Positions 28,447-38,049 of a DNA stretch of 64,000 nucleotides are shown piece after piece. Position numbers and translations under genes: made by a program. Under the pieces are notes generated by a model. It saw nothing but the letters and a program-made list of their open reading frames with translations. It did not search any database and had not been told where the DNA came from. The stretch is taken from the NCBI RefSeq assembly GCF_016679925.1, contig NZ_JAEQBW010000002.1:186001-250000 (forward strand). Direction: 5' to 3'. Each line of letters opens with the position of its first letter. Position 1 is the stretch's first letter. The DNA comes from Marivirga aurantiaca. GTDB lineage: Bacteria; Bacteroidota; Bacteroidia; Cytophagales; Cyclobacteriaceae.

Positions 28447-29478
28447 TTGAATAAGGACATTAATTTTTTGAAAGTGGATAAAAATCAAACAAAGGAAAAT
28501 TTGGAGAAGCTAAATGAAAAGTATCAATCTATGGGACAGGACATTTCTGCCTATTTAGATGGTTTGCTGATTTCAAATTTCACGAATTACTGGGAGTATA
28601 TTAATGTCGACACTTTGCTGACACTGCAAAGGCCTAAAACTGATTTTCCTGATGAGCATATCTTTATCATGTATCATCAAATTACAGAATTGTATTTTAA
28701 GCTGTGCTTGCATGAAATGGAACAGATAGCTGGAAATGGTAAAATTATTGATGCCAATGGAGAAGATAAAGGATGGAATAAGTCATTGGATATCAATTTC
28801 TTTATTGATCGTTTACAAAGATTGGATCGCTATTTTGAAGCTTTAACAAAATCTTTTGACATTATGGTTGTCGGGATGGAAAAGGAACAATTTCAGAGAT
28901 TCAGGATGGCACTTTTGCCAGCAAGTGGTTTTCAGTCTGCCCAGTATAGGTTGATCGAGTTTGCTTCCACTTCTTTAATTAATTTGGTACAAAAGGATAG
29001 AAGAGAGTTTGTAAAAAATGAAAATCTTGAAAAGCAATATGAATATGTGTACTGGAAACAAGGTGCTACTGAAATAGCCACGGGTCAGAAAACATTGACT
29101 TTGGAACAATTTGAGAAAAAATACAAATCGGAATTTCTTGCGTGGATTAAACGTTTTGAGAAAAATAATATCTGGGGAAAATTCAATCAGCTGGACGAAC
29201 AAGATCAGCAAAACCCCAAATTAAGAGAGGCTATGCGTAATTTTGATTTACAAGTGAACGTATTTTGGCCATTGGTGCATTATAAATCTGCAGTGCGCTA
29301 TTTGCATACTAAAGATTCTGATATTGCAGCTTCAGGTGGAACCAACTGGCAAAATTACCTGCCGCCACGTTTCCAAAAGAGGATATTCTTTCCTGACCTT
29401 TGGACTGACCAGGAAAAGGAAGAGTGGGGAAAAGGATGGGTAATGGAGCAAATTTTAGGAGGAAATCCCGTGAGTTAA
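28447..29478 (+). CDS. Tryptophan 2,3-dioxygenase
   Basis: A 343-residue haem enzyme opening the indole ring of tryptophan to N-formylkynurenine. Diagnostic stretches are HIFIMYHQITELYFK, ALLPASGFQSAQYRLIE (about residues 158-174) and SGGTNWQNYLPPRFQK near the C terminus. It is longer than the about 280-residue proteobacterial form because of inserts in the middle. The only upstream start is TTG at 28447; a GTG nine codons later is an alternative. The stop overlaps the next ATG by one base (TAATG). Confidence 0.93.
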   Translation: MNKDINFLKVDKNQTKENLEKLNEKYQSMGQDISAYLDGLLISNFTNYWEYINVDTLLTLQRPKTDFPDEHIFIMYHQITELYFKLCLHEMEQIAGNGKIIDANGEDKGWNKSLDINFFIDRLQRLDRYFEALTKSFDIMVVGMEKEQFQRFRMALLPASGFQSAQYRLIEFASTSLINLVQKDRREFVKNENLEKQYEYVYWKQGATEIATGQKTLTLEQFEKKYKSEFLAWIKRFEKNNIWGKFNQLDEQDQQNPKLREAMRNFDLQVNVFWPLVHYKSAVRYLHTKDSDIAASGGTNWQNYLPPRFQKRIFFPDLWTDQEKEEWGKGWVMEQILGGNPVS

Positions 29479-31313
29479 TGAGGATAATATTTTGGGCCAT
29501 ATTGTATCTTTCTTCACTTCACCTTCATGCTCAAAGCAAAGAGGTGAGGGTTTATTATGATGACGAAAGAGAACATTTGCAAGAGAGGTATTTTGTAAAA
29601 GATATGGATCATTCAGTTTTATACGGGGACTATGAATCCTATTATATTTCAGGTCAGTTGAAGAGTAAGGGAAAGTATGAAAATAATGAGTCTTTTGGTC
29701 AATGGAAATACTTTTATGAGAATGGAAGTCTTAAAATGAAAGGACAACTGAAAGATAATTCAAACCATGGCTTTTGGTCTTATTATTACGAAAATGGCAA
29801 GCTCAGGATGGAAGGCAATATTTATGAAGGCAAAAGGGAGGGGGAATGGGTCTATTATTTTGAAACAGGAGTTATTAAAAGTGAAGGTGCCTACCTCAAC
29901 GACATTAAAAATGGACTGTGGTCTTACTATTATGAAGATGGTACCTTAAAGGGGCAGGCGATTTATGACTTAGGAAATGGTTTGTATAAAGAGTTTTATC
30001 CCGATGGAGCCTTGAAACTGGAAGGTTTTATTAGGAACGAAAAAAGTGACAGCCTGTGGAAAAGCTATTACGAAACAGGGGAGTTAAAATCTAAAGGACA
30101 TTATTTAGAAGGTGCCAAAGATGGAAAATGGACCTATTATTTTAAAGATGGAAACGTTTCAGGAGAAGGTGATTTTATAGATAACCTGAGCCACGGGAAA
30201 TGGGTTTACTATTATGAAAATGGTGCTGTGAAAGCAGAGGGTGCGGAAAGGGCAGGAAAAAGAGAGGGTTATTGGAAGTTATATTATAATGATGGTGTTT
30301 TAAAAGGAGAAGGGGTGTATGAAGCCGGAAGTGGCAGTTATAAGGAGTTTTATGAAAGTGGGAAGCTAAAGTTGAAGGGCCAGGTTTTAGAGGGTAAAAA
30401 CCATGGGCCATGGACCTACTATTACGAAACAGGTGAGCTGGAAGGTAAGATAAATTATGAAGAAGGTGTTGGTGAATACTCCGGCTTTTACAAAGATGGC
30501 ACATTGAAAATGACTGGTGAGATAGAAGAAGGTGTAAAACGTGGCACTTGGGAACTTTATGATGAAAAAGGACAATTGGTGGGTTATTACAAACCTATTT
30601 ATGAAGAATATGAGCCTATTCTCAGGCAAGCCAAAAGTAAATCGGACAGTAATACGGCAGGAACAAAATATAATAAACCGGAATATCGGTTCAAATCTAA
30701 AAGTGGTTCCTATTTCCAATCAAGGAACAATGATTTCCCGACAGTAATTCTTCAGGCCAACCCATTCAATATGATCTTTGGCGATTTACAGGTATCTGTT
30801 GAATACAATATTCAACAACGGATAGGATACGAATTGCTTGTGCACACTTTCAGAAATCCTTTTTTTGCTAATTCATTTAATTTGCGGGCAGGGGATGATT
30901 TTTTCAATGGCTACGGTTTTAGTTTCAGACAAAGGTTTTATCACAAAGATTCAAAATTCGGAGTACCCTATTTTGGCCATTCGGTTTCCTACACCAATGT
31001 GAATCATTTGAAGCTTTATGAATCGAGCAATAATGGATCGGAGATCAAAGCTCAAATTCAAGCACAGGGTGTACGTTATGGATTGCTGGTGGGAAGTCGG
31101 ATTTTACAAAATCTGAATGATAGCGGGTTTACGTTTGATATCAATGCCGGCATCAATTTCAATTATTACTTCTATGGAAATGAAAATAATACGGCTGATC
31201 AACCCAATATTTTTGAAGAATTAAAGAATAAGAAGTTCATTCTTCAACCCATTGTAGGCCTTTCATTTGGCTATGTTTTTCGCATTAAAAAGGTATCTAC
31301 CTTAAATCCATAA
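29478..31313 (+). CDS. MORN-repeat protein with C-terminal beta-barrel domain
   Basis: A 611-residue envelope protein starting at the ATG that overlaps the TDO stop, with a signal peptide ending SLHLHAQ. Residues about 45-375 are 14 tandem repeats of 22-23 residues of the MORN/YwqK type (headers such as YYENGKLRMEG, FYPDGALKLEG, YYETGELKSKG, FYESGKLKLKG). The last 200 residues (from NDFPTVILQANPFNM) look like a DUF3575-type outer-membrane barrel with strands ending in FGYVFRIKK. MORN-like repeats plus barrel suggest a surface-exposed or periplasmic repeat domain tethered to the outer membrane. The link to TDO is translational only. Confidence 0.82.
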   Translation: MRIIFWAILYLSSLHLHAQSKEVRVYYDDEREHLQERYFVKDMDHSVLYGDYESYYISGQLKSKGKYENNESFGQWKYFYENGSLKMKGQLKDNSNHGFWSYYYENGKLRMEGNIYEGKREGEWVYYFETGVIKSEGAYLNDIKNGLWSYYYEDGTLKGQAIYDLGNGLYKEFYPDGALKLEGFIRNEKSDSLWKSYYETGELKSKGHYLEGAKDGKWTYYFKDGNVSGEGDFIDNLSHGKWVYYYENGAVKAEGAERAGKREGYWKLYYNDGVLKGEGVYEAGSGSYKEFYESGKLKLKGQVLEGKNHGPWTYYYETGELEGKINYEEGVGEYSGFYKDGTLKMTGEIEEGVKRGTWELYDEKGQLVGYYKPIYEEYEPILRQAKSKSDSNTAGTKYNKPEYRFKSKSGSYFQSRNNDFPTVILQANPFNMIFGDLQVSVEYNIQQRIGYELLVHTFRNPFFANSFNLRAGDDFFNGYGFSFRQRFYHKDSKFGVPYFGHSVSYTNVNHLKLYESSNNGSEIKAQIQAQGVRYGLLVGSRILQNLNDSGFTFDINAGINFNYYFYGNENNTADQPNIFEELKNKKFILQPIVGLSFGYVFRIKKVSTLNP

Positions 31314-31332
31314 TTTTTAGGAACAGCATTAT

Positions 31333-32904
31333 ATGTTTATTAAAGAAATTATTTTAACACCGGAACAGGCTTTTGATGAGGAACATGTTTTGGAACATGT
31401 CAGGCGTAATCTCGGGTTAAAGGAAAACTCAGCTGTAAGAATACATAAGCGCTCCATTGATGCTCGCTCAAAGTCTGTGGTAGTGCGTTTACAGGTAGAA
31501 GTTTTTGGGGAAGAGCCCGTGCCTAATCGTATTAATTATTCCATTGAAAATTTACCGAGGGTTTCCGAAAGTAAAAAAGTAGTGATAATAGGAGCTGGTC
31601 CTGCCGGAATGTTTGCAGCTCTCCGTTTGATAGAGTTAGGGTGGAAACCTATTCTTTTGGAACGCGGAAAAGATGTAAGAGCCAGAAGGCGTGATCTGGC
31701 AGATATCAATAAAAAGCACCTGGTGAATAGTGAAAGTAACTACTGTTTTGGTGAAGGTGGTGCCGGTACCTATTCTGATGGGAAACTTTATACCCGATCC
31801 AAGAAAAGAGGGGATATTTATCGCATTCTGGAAATCCTGGTGGCTCATGGTGCTTCCGAAGATATCATGATTGATGCACACCCACATATTGGCACCAATA
31901 AATTACCAAAAATTATACAAAGTATTAGGGAAACCATTATTGAAAAAGGTGGAGAAGTTCACTTTAACACAAAGGTGACTGGTTTTATTCTTGAAAATCA
32001 GGAAATGAGAGCAGTTAAAACTGAAGAAGGCAATATATATAATGCGGAAGCCTTTATTTTGGCAACGGGACACTCAGCCAGGGATATTTTTGAACTATTG
32101 CACAATACAGGAATTACTATTGAAGCCAAACCATTTGCTTTAGGTGTACGAGTAGAACATCCGCAACATATAATTGATAAAATTCAGTACAAATGTGATG
32201 ACAGAGGAGTCTACCTTCCGGCTTCCTCTTATGCATTGGTACACCAAACTCATTTTAAAGGAAAGCAGCGAGGTGTATTTTCATTTTGCATGTGCCCCGG
32301 GGGCTTTATTGTTCCCTCGGCAACTTCTAATGGAGAAGTAGTAGTTAACGGAATGAGTCCTTCACGCAGAGATTCAAAGTATGCCAATTCAGGAATAGTA
32401 GTAGCGGTGGAGTTGGAAGATATGGAAGAATACGCAGAATTGGGTCCTTTAAAAGGATTGGAACTGCAAAAGAATATTGAACATAAAGCCTGGGAAAAAG
32501 CAGGGAAAACACAAACCGCACCTGCCCAGCGATTGATAGATTTTACCCAGGGAAAAGTAAGCAAAGATTTAGCTGATACTTCTTATCAACCGGGATTAAA
32601 ATCTGTAAACATGGAAGAAGTTCTGCCCGATTTTATTTCTCAAAGATTAAAAGAAGCTTTTGTCTCTTTCGGAAAAAAAATGAAGGGCTACCTGACCAAT
32701 GAAGCTCAGATTGTAGGAGTAGAGAGCCGTACTTCCTCACCTGTACGTATCCCTCGTGATAAAATAACGTTGGAACACATAAGCACAAAAAGGCTTTTTC
32801 CTTGTGGGGAAGGTGCCGGATATGCCGGTGGCATTGTTTCAGCGGCCATGGATGGAGAAAGGTGTGCTGAACAAATTCTGGCACTTTACGGAGAAGGGAA
32901 TTAG
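31333..32904 (+). CDS. FAD-dependent dehydrogenase (COG2509 type)
   Basis: A 523-residue flavoprotein. An N-terminal 90-residue domain (IHKRSIDARSKSVVVRLQVEV) precedes the dinucleotide fold VVIIGAGPAGMFAALRLIELG. Further conserved parts are CFGEGGAGTYSDGKLYTRS, the ILATGHSARDIF loop and the C-terminal FPCGEGAGYAGGIVSAAMDG. The family is widespread, uncharacterised and belongs with HI0933-like and thiazole-biosynthesis-like FAD proteins. It begins a co-directional run with the CoA-binding, NUDIX and MFS genes. Confidence 0.88.
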   Translation: MFIKEIILTPEQAFDEEHVLEHVRRNLGLKENSAVRIHKRSIDARSKSVVVRLQVEVFGEEPVPNRINYSIENLPRVSESKKVVIIGAGPAGMFAALRLIELGWKPILLERGKDVRARRRDLADINKKHLVNSESNYCFGEGGAGTYSDGKLYTRSKKRGDIYRILEILVAHGASEDIMIDAHPHIGTNKLPKIIQSIRETIIEKGGEVHFNTKVTGFILENQEMRAVKTEEGNIYNAEAFILATGHSARDIFELLHNTGITIEAKPFALGVRVEHPQHIIDKIQYKCDDRGVYLPASSYALVHQTHFKGKQRGVFSFCMCPGGFIVPSATSNGEVVVNGMSPSRRDSKYANSGIVVAVELEDMEEYAELGPLKGLELQKNIEHKAWEKAGKTQTAPAQRLIDFTQGKVSKDLADTSYQPGLKSVNMEEVLPDFISQRLKEAFVSFGKKMKGYLTNEAQIVGVESRTSSPVRIPRDKITLEHISTKRLFPCGEGAGYAGGIVSAAMDGERCAEQILALYGEGN

Positions 32905-32933
32905 ATTTTGATAATCTTTAGATAAATAATTGA

Positions 32934-33305
32934 ATGATGAGCAAGAAAACATTAATAGTAGGAGCTACCAATAACCCATCAAGATATGCTTATTTAGCTG
33001 CGGAAAGGTTAACCCGTGCAGGCCATGAAATTGTACCTATAGGAATTAAAAAAGGAGAAGTGTTAGGCCATGAAATACTGGACATAAAAACTGCCCCTGT
33101 TTTGAAAGACATAGATACCATTACCATGTATATAGGTCCACAGCATCAACCGGAATATTACGATTACCTGATCGGTTTGGCTCCCAAGAGAATCATTTTC
33201 AATCCCGGAACGGAAAATCCTGAATTAGCAGTGAAGGCATCCGGAAACGGTATTGAAACCGAAAATTCCTGTACATTAGTGATGTTGGGCAGTGGGGTTT
33301 ATTGA
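32934..33305 (+). CDS. CoA-binding domain protein
   Basis: A 123-residue Rossmann-fold protein of the YccU-type CoA-binding family: TLIVGATNNPSRYAYLAAER near the start, then GHEIVPIGIKKGEVLG and a terminal NSCTLVMLGSG. Members bind CoA or acyl-CoA, but no reaction is known for the single-domain form. It lies 29 bases after the FAD protein gene. Confidence 0.88.
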   Translation: MMSKKTLIVGATNNPSRYAYLAAERLTRAGHEIVPIGIKKGEVLGHEILDIKTAPVLKDIDTITMYIGPQHQPEYYDYLIGLAPKRIIFNPGTENPELAVKASGNGIETENSCTLVMLGSGVY

Positions 33306-33392
33306 TTCACAATTCTTAATAAAGGAGTTTTTTGATTTCTATGTTTAATTTTCTGAATTTTATCCCTTCAATAATTCCTGAAATCAAGAAAA

Positions 33393-33965
33393 ATGCCTGA
33401 TAAAGATCCCACTCATAATCCCTGGAAAAAAATCAGCTCTGAAATTAAATATGAAAATCCATGGATCAAAGTGGAGGAGGATCAGGTAATCAACCCTTCC
33501 GGAGGGGAAAGTATTTATGGAAGGGTGCATTTTAAAAATATAGCCATCGGTATAATTCCTATTGATGAAGATGGTAATACCTGGCTGGTGGGGCAGTATC
33601 GTTACCCTTTAAATGAGTACAGCTGGGAAATCCCGGAAGGAGGGAGCCCGGAAGGAGAAGATCTATTAGCCACTGCTAAAAGAGAATTGAAGGAAGAAAC
33701 CGGGCTTACGGCTTCTCACTGGGAGCAATTTATGCGTATCCATACCAGTAATTCTGTTTCAGATGAGGTGGGGTATGTGTTTTTAGCAAGAGGTTTAACG
33801 GAGGGTGAAACTGAATTTGAAGAGACTGAAGAGTTGAAAATAAAGAAATTACCTTTACAGGAAGCCCTGGAAATGGTGATGAGAGGAGAAATTTCGGATT
33901 CCATTAGCATGGCGGCACTTTTGAAATTGGATAGAGAGATAAAGACAGGAAACATAAATAGCTGA
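33393..33965 (+). CDS. NUDIX hydrolase, ADP-ribose pyrophosphatase-like
   Basis: A 190-residue enzyme with a complete Nudix box: GSPEGEDLLATAKRELKEET followed by GL, matching Gx5Ex7REUxEExGU. Upstream PLNEYSWEIPEGG is typical of the ADP-ribose and sugar-nucleotide pyrophosphatases. It probably hydrolyses ADP-ribose or a similar nucleoside diphosphate linked to X. Its end is 18 bases from the MFS gene, suggesting co-transcription. Confidence 0.9.
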   Translation: MPDKDPTHNPWKKISSEIKYENPWIKVEEDQVINPSGGESIYGRVHFKNIAIGIIPIDEDGNTWLVGQYRYPLNEYSWEIPEGGSPEGEDLLATAKRELKEETGLTASHWEQFMRIHTSNSVSDEVGYVFLARGLTEGETEFEETEELKIKKLPLQEALEMVMRGEISDSISMAALLKLDREIKTGNINS

Positions 33966-33983
33966 TATATTCCTCTTAACATT

Positions 33984-35150
33984 ATGCAAAAAGCACCTCT
34001 TCTCAATAAGTCTTTCCTACTCCTCAGCCTTAGTGCATTCTTATTCTTTGCCAGTTTTAACATGATTATTCCTGAGCTGCCAGCTTATATTACCAGTTTG
34101 GGCGGAGCAGAATATAAAGGCTGGATCATTGGCTTATTCACTATTACTGCAGGAATTTCCAGGCCTTTCAGCGGGAAATTGGCTGATAAAATAGGCAGGT
34201 TACCTGTCATGATTTTTGGCGCGGTCATTTGTTTTGTCACTGGCTTAATTTATCCTTTTGTGACCACAGTAGTAGCTTTTCTGGTCCTGCGACTGGTACA
34301 TGGTTTTTCTACTGGTTTTACCCCTACCGGCAATGCTGCTTATGTGGCTGATATTGTACCGCCAAGAAGAAGAGGTGAGGCAATGGGTGTAATTGGAGTG
34401 GCCATTAGTGTAGGTACGGCTACCGGCAATGCAGTGGGTGGTCATCTGGGCAGTATGTATCCTGTGGATGTGGTATTTTATACTTCTTCTGTTTTGGCAA
34501 TTCTCAGTATCATTATTTTGGCTGGAATGAATGAAACCCTGGCTGACAAAGTTCCTTTTCATTTTCGTTTGTTAAAGTTGAAGAGAAATGAGATCATAGA
34601 TGTAAATGTATTGCCTCCAGCCATTTTTATGGCTTTGACAGTTTTTTCTTTCGGTTTGGTGCTTACCATTATGCCTGATTATAGTGAATATCTTAACATA
34701 AGTAATAAAGGGTTATTTTTTGCTGTATTTGTATTGGCTTCTCTGGTGGTGAGGATAGTGGCAGGTAAAATATCTGATAGGATAGGTAGGGTAAAGGTAT
34801 TAACTGTTTCGGCCCTGCTGTTATCGGTGGCCATGGTTTTAATAGCTTATTCTGGCTCCCTTGTTACCTTAATAGGAGCGGGGATTGTATTTGGTTTTGC
34901 AGTTGGCATGAACTCGCCTACTGTATTTGCATGGGCCATTGATCTTGCGGAAGAGGATAAAAGAGGAAAGGCCCTGGCTACTTTGTACATATTTCTTGAA
35001 ATCGGAGTAGGTTTAGGGGCTGTTATTTCAGGATGGGTTTACGCCAATGATAGCGCTAATTTTAAACTGACATTTTTCACCGGTGCGGGTTTTGCATTTG
35101 CTGGTTTTTTGTATTTGAGGTTTCTGGCTCCGAAGAGGTCGTTTAAATGA
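33984..35150 (+). CDS. MFS transporter
   Basis: A 388-residue permease with about 12 membrane helices in two six-helix halves. The MFS loop 2-3 motif reads GKLADKIGRLPVM and is repeated in the second half as GKISDRIGRVKVL. The helix 4-5 region holds RLVHGFSTGFTPTGNAAYVAD. The substrate is not deducible; the drug:H+ antiporter group is plausible. It is the last gene of the run that begins at 31333. Confidence 0.92.
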   Translation: MQKAPLLNKSFLLLSLSAFLFFASFNMIIPELPAYITSLGGAEYKGWIIGLFTITAGISRPFSGKLADKIGRLPVMIFGAVICFVTGLIYPFVTTVVAFLVLRLVHGFSTGFTPTGNAAYVADIVPPRRRGEAMGVIGVAISVGTATGNAVGGHLGSMYPVDVVFYTSSVLAILSIIILAGMNETLADKVPFHFRLLKLKRNEIIDVNVLPPAIFMALTVFSFGLVLTIMPDYSEYLNISNKGLFFAVFVLASLVVRIVAGKISDRIGRVKVLTVSALLLSVAMVLIAYSGSLVTLIGAGIVFGFAVGMNSPTVFAWAIDLAEEDKRGKALATLYIFLEIGVGLGAVISGWVYANDSANFKLTFFTGAGFAFAGFLYLRFLAPKRSFK

Positions 35151-35220
35151 TGCTGATTAATAGGTAAGCCTGAAAGATAAAAATCATGTGCTATTAGTTG
35201 CCAGACTTCTGATAATTCGA

Positions 35221-35279
35221 AACTGTCTGAAGCCTCTCTAGCTGGCTGGCGTCAGAAGGCTTTAAGCCGTCAGACGCAT
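35221..35279. repeat. GTCAGAAGGC repeat, copy A
   Basis: This stretch of about 58 bases shares the core GTCAGAAGGCTTTAAGCCGT plus CAG and GCAT flanks with 36068-36123, in the same orientation. The core contains the palindrome GGCTTTAAGCC. The two copies flank the small lipoprotein gene at 35434. Confidence 0.85.
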
Positions 35280-35433
35280 GTAGTGTAAACGAGATGGTTC
35301 AAAAGCTGAGAACAACTAGTTGTATTGATAGACTCTACCAAAAAAGTTGATAGCATTTTGACCAATTGATTTCTTAAATATTCACTATATTTAAACAAAA
35401 CGACAGCTTATTTTAAGCCTTAACCGATTTAGA

Positions 35434-36039
35434 TTGAAATCAATCTTTATCTTATTAATTATTTCATTATTCTCCTGCAACAGTAGTCAAGAGAGTAGGA
35501 TTTCTGATTCTAATGAATCCCTGAATGTTTTGAAAAAATTAATACTTCATGATTCTTTAAATCAATATGGTGCAATCTCTACCGAGCTTAAGACTTATAA
35601 ATACTTCAAAATACAGTATAATAATGATAGTGTACAGTCTGCACCACCCGATGGTGGGTACGAGTGGAAGAATGAGGAATACTTGATTGAAAAAATTGAC
35701 TTGAAGATTCATTTCGGATATTCTGTTACAAAAAGACATGAGAAATATCAGATTCAAGCATCAAGCAAGCATACAGATAATTTAAATCTGAATAGTTTCA
35801 ATAAAGATTTATTGGGATTAAAACATGAAGGGAAAGATGCTTTTTGTGTTTTATACCCTCCTATCTTTAACCATGATTCTTATGCGGCCTATGTACAGTA
35901 TGATCATTTTGATAATGGTTACGAAGAAGGAAACGCAGCTATTTTTATCAAAGTTAAGGGTGAATGGATTTATCTAAAGCGTATCTTAGGGTACATAACT
36001 GTTAAATCAAAGATAGATTTGCAGTATGATGTTGCTTAA
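35434..36039 (+). CDS. Hypothetical lipoprotein
   Basis: A 201-residue protein starting at TTG (no ATG is available) with a lipoprotein signal peptide ending in SLFSC. The rest is polar and rich in Tyr, Asn and Lys, with no motif I recognise; the middle has PPDGGYEWKNEEYLIEKID and the end WIYLKRILGYITVKS. It lies between two direct copies of a GTCAGAAGGC-type repeat, 283 bases from the MFS gene, and looks like an isolated accessory gene. Confidence 0.6.
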   Translation: MKSIFILLIISLFSCNSSQESRISDSNESLNVLKKLILHDSLNQYGAISTELKTYKYFKIQYNNDSVQSAPPDGGYEWKNEEYLIEKIDLKIHFGYSVTKRHEKYQIQASSKHTDNLNLNSFNKDLLGLKHEGKDAFCVLYPPIFNHDSYAAYVQYDHFDNGYEEGNAAIFIKVKGEWIYLKRILGYITVKSKIDLQYDVA

Positions 36040-36051
36040 CTCTAATCATGC

Positions 36052-36077
36052 GTCAGACGGTTCGTAAACCGTCTGAC
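36052..36077. repeat. GTCAGACGG hairpin
   Basis: GTCAGACGGTT pairs exactly with AACCGTCTGAC around a 4-base loop (CGTA), 13 bases after the stop of the lipoprotein gene. There is no T tract, so it is better called a repeat element than a terminator. It joins directly onto repeat copy B. Confidence 0.85.
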
Positions 36078-36123
36078 ACCTATCTCTGACTGGTGTCAGA
36101 AGGCTTTAAGCCGTCAGCTGCAT
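36068..36123. repeat. GTCAGAAGGC repeat, copy B
   Basis: Direct repeat of 35221-35279 with an identical 23-base core around GGCTTTAAGCC and scattered differences outside it. Its left end overlaps the right arm of the GTCAGACGG hairpin. Confidence 0.85.
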
Positions 36124-36438
36124 TCAAATATTAAATCCTATCTCAATCCAATTCTCAACCATTCGAATCTTTTAATTTATTCTGTGTAGCCTATTCGATG
36201 AAATGTAAAATCTTCCAGTTTAAATTGAATATTATTTACCTAGCTTAGCGGTTTATTAAACCTTACATAACTTATTGGTTGAGGCTTTGAAAAGGAGGTA
36301 GAATGCTTAAGATTATTAACGCTCTTTTCAAAAATAGCTTGATAGAAGGAGATGAAACGATTTTGATTATTTTTCAAAGTTTGAGTGTTTACCAATCGGT
36401 TAGCTATTCTTGAAAATCAAAAACTTCATATAAAAAAA
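36124..36438. other. Intergenic leader of the 36439 gene
   Basis: About 315 AT-rich bases downstream of the repeat cluster. No convincing frame, RNA gene or promoter match is seen. An upstream in-frame GTG at 36385 could extend the next gene by 18 codons, but the extension precedes the signal peptide and is unlikely. Confidence 0.45.
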
Positions 36439-38049
36439 ATGACGAAAATTATTAAAATTACTGTAGCCATACTTATTTGCACGTGCACTAGTGGGTATTC
36501 ACAGACATATGTTGGTTATAAAACTGATTGGAATGGTAATATTTTCGATGGATATTTTGATCCCATTATTTATTCGCCCGAAAACAAATTAACTGAAATT
36601 TTCAATGTTGAATCTTATGAAATTGGCCATTACTATAATCGTTCGGGCAGTAAAGTAAGAGGACTGATTAAATTTAAAGGGGATAAAATTTTGTTTAAGA
36701 ATGGGGAAGGTGAATTTCGGGATAAAATTAAACCGGAAGAAGTCCAGGGTTTTGTAATAGGGGTAGATTCCTTTTTTGTTATTTCGAAATATTTTAATCA
36801 GAATACGCTAAAAGATAAGCCTGATTATGCACAGTTTATTTCTGAATTTGGTGACATGACTTTTGCTAAACATTATCATTTCAGGAAGATGTATTCGAGT
36901 GGTCAGTCCCCCATTGTAGAAACTTATTTGGTGAAAGAAAAAGGTAGCGAGTTTTGGCAAAACTTTCCAGATAACAAATATTTTAAAGAAAAAGCTTTAA
37001 AATATTTTTCTGATATCCCCAGTTTGAAAGAAAAGATCACCTCCGGTCAATATGAGTATAATAACATACTTTCCATTATAAAAACAGCAGAATATTACGA
37101 AAAATATCATAATGACGAGCCTATACTTTATGATAAATACTGGCAGGAAACCGGGAACATCGAAAATGCATTTTTTTATTCTAAAATAGTTGAAAAAAAG
37201 GACTCCTTGTGGAATCTAGATTATTATAATATAGAGGATACTATTAAGTTGTACTCAGCGACTTATTCTTCTTTTTATCCTAATATAAAAAATGGAATTT
37301 TTGAGTCATATTATCCAAATGGCTATATCAGGCAGGAAATTATATATGAAGATAATGACCCTAAGGAAGTGAAAATATATAATCAAAAGGGAAATTTAAA
37401 AAAGTATTACAAATATATAGAAACTAATACATATGGTGCGCAAAATAAGGTTGAATATATTTCTATTATAGATTCTACTGGTACAAATATTTTAGAATCA
37501 AATAATTATACAGAGATAAATGAATATGATCAATTAAACAATACAACACATACCAATATTTTCCGCAAGAATACCTTAGTATCATCTTATAGAATTGGAG
37601 AGGATTCGGATACGATATTCCAAATAACAGATGATAGGTATAACTTTAAAATAAAGAGGTTGCAGAAAAAATTTACTAATCACATAAACCAATACTTTTA
37701 TGATGAGGCATTAAGTGTTAATGCACAAGGGTTTTTGCTCATACATTTTGTGCTTGATGATAGAGGTAATGTTGTGGATTACTCTTTACTAAATGAAATT
37801 CATCCCCAAATAAACGGTTTGGTGAATAACTTTATTAAATATTACCTTTTCAATAAACGTGCTTTTCGTCCATACAAGAAAAATAGAGTTAAAAGATACA
37901 GTGAATTTGTTGCTCCTGTTGAATTTAGCATTAATAGGTATTATCGCCAGCCTGTAAACTATTATCATCTTAATCACTTACACATGCACATGCATCACCA
38001 GAGGATGATGAACAATTTTAATCCTCCTGCTTCGCCAATGGGGTATTGA
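36439..38049 (+). CDS. Secreted protein with MORN-like centre and TonB-C-like end
   Basis: A 536-residue protein from the ATG at 36439, which gives a signal peptide ending TSGYSQ. Residues about 20-200 are unrecognised (YKTDWNGNIFDGYFDPIIY). The middle has MORN/YwqK-type pieces (GIFESYYPNGYIRQEIIY, KIYNQKGNLKKYYKY). Near 430-520, the stretch LSVNAQGFLLIHFVLDDRG followed by FRPYKKNRVKRYSEFVAPVE resembles the TonB C-terminal fold seen in many Bacteroidota secreted proteins. The His-rich tail (HLHMHMHHQRMM) is unusual. No function assigned. Confidence 0.6.
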   Translation: MTKIIKITVAILICTCTSGYSQTYVGYKTDWNGNIFDGYFDPIIYSPENKLTEIFNVESYEIGHYYNRSGSKVRGLIKFKGDKILFKNGEGEFRDKIKPEEVQGFVIGVDSFFVISKYFNQNTLKDKPDYAQFISEFGDMTFAKHYHFRKMYSSGQSPIVETYLVKEKGSEFWQNFPDNKYFKEKALKYFSDIPSLKEKITSGQYEYNNILSIIKTAEYYEKYHNDEPILYDKYWQETGNIENAFFYSKIVEKKDSLWNLDYYNIEDTIKLYSATYSSFYPNIKNGIFESYYPNGYIRQEIIYEDNDPKEVKIYNQKGNLKKYYKYIETNTYGAQNKVEYISIIDSTGTNILESNNYTEINEYDQLNNTTHTNIFRKNTLVSSYRIGEDSDTIFQITDDRYNFKIKRLQKKFTNHINQYFYDEALSVNAQGFLLIHFVLDDRGNVVDYSLLNEIHPQINGLVNNFIKYYLFNKRAFRPYKKNRVKRYSEFVAPVEFSINRYYRQPVNYYHLNHLHMHMHHQRMMNNFNPPASPMGY

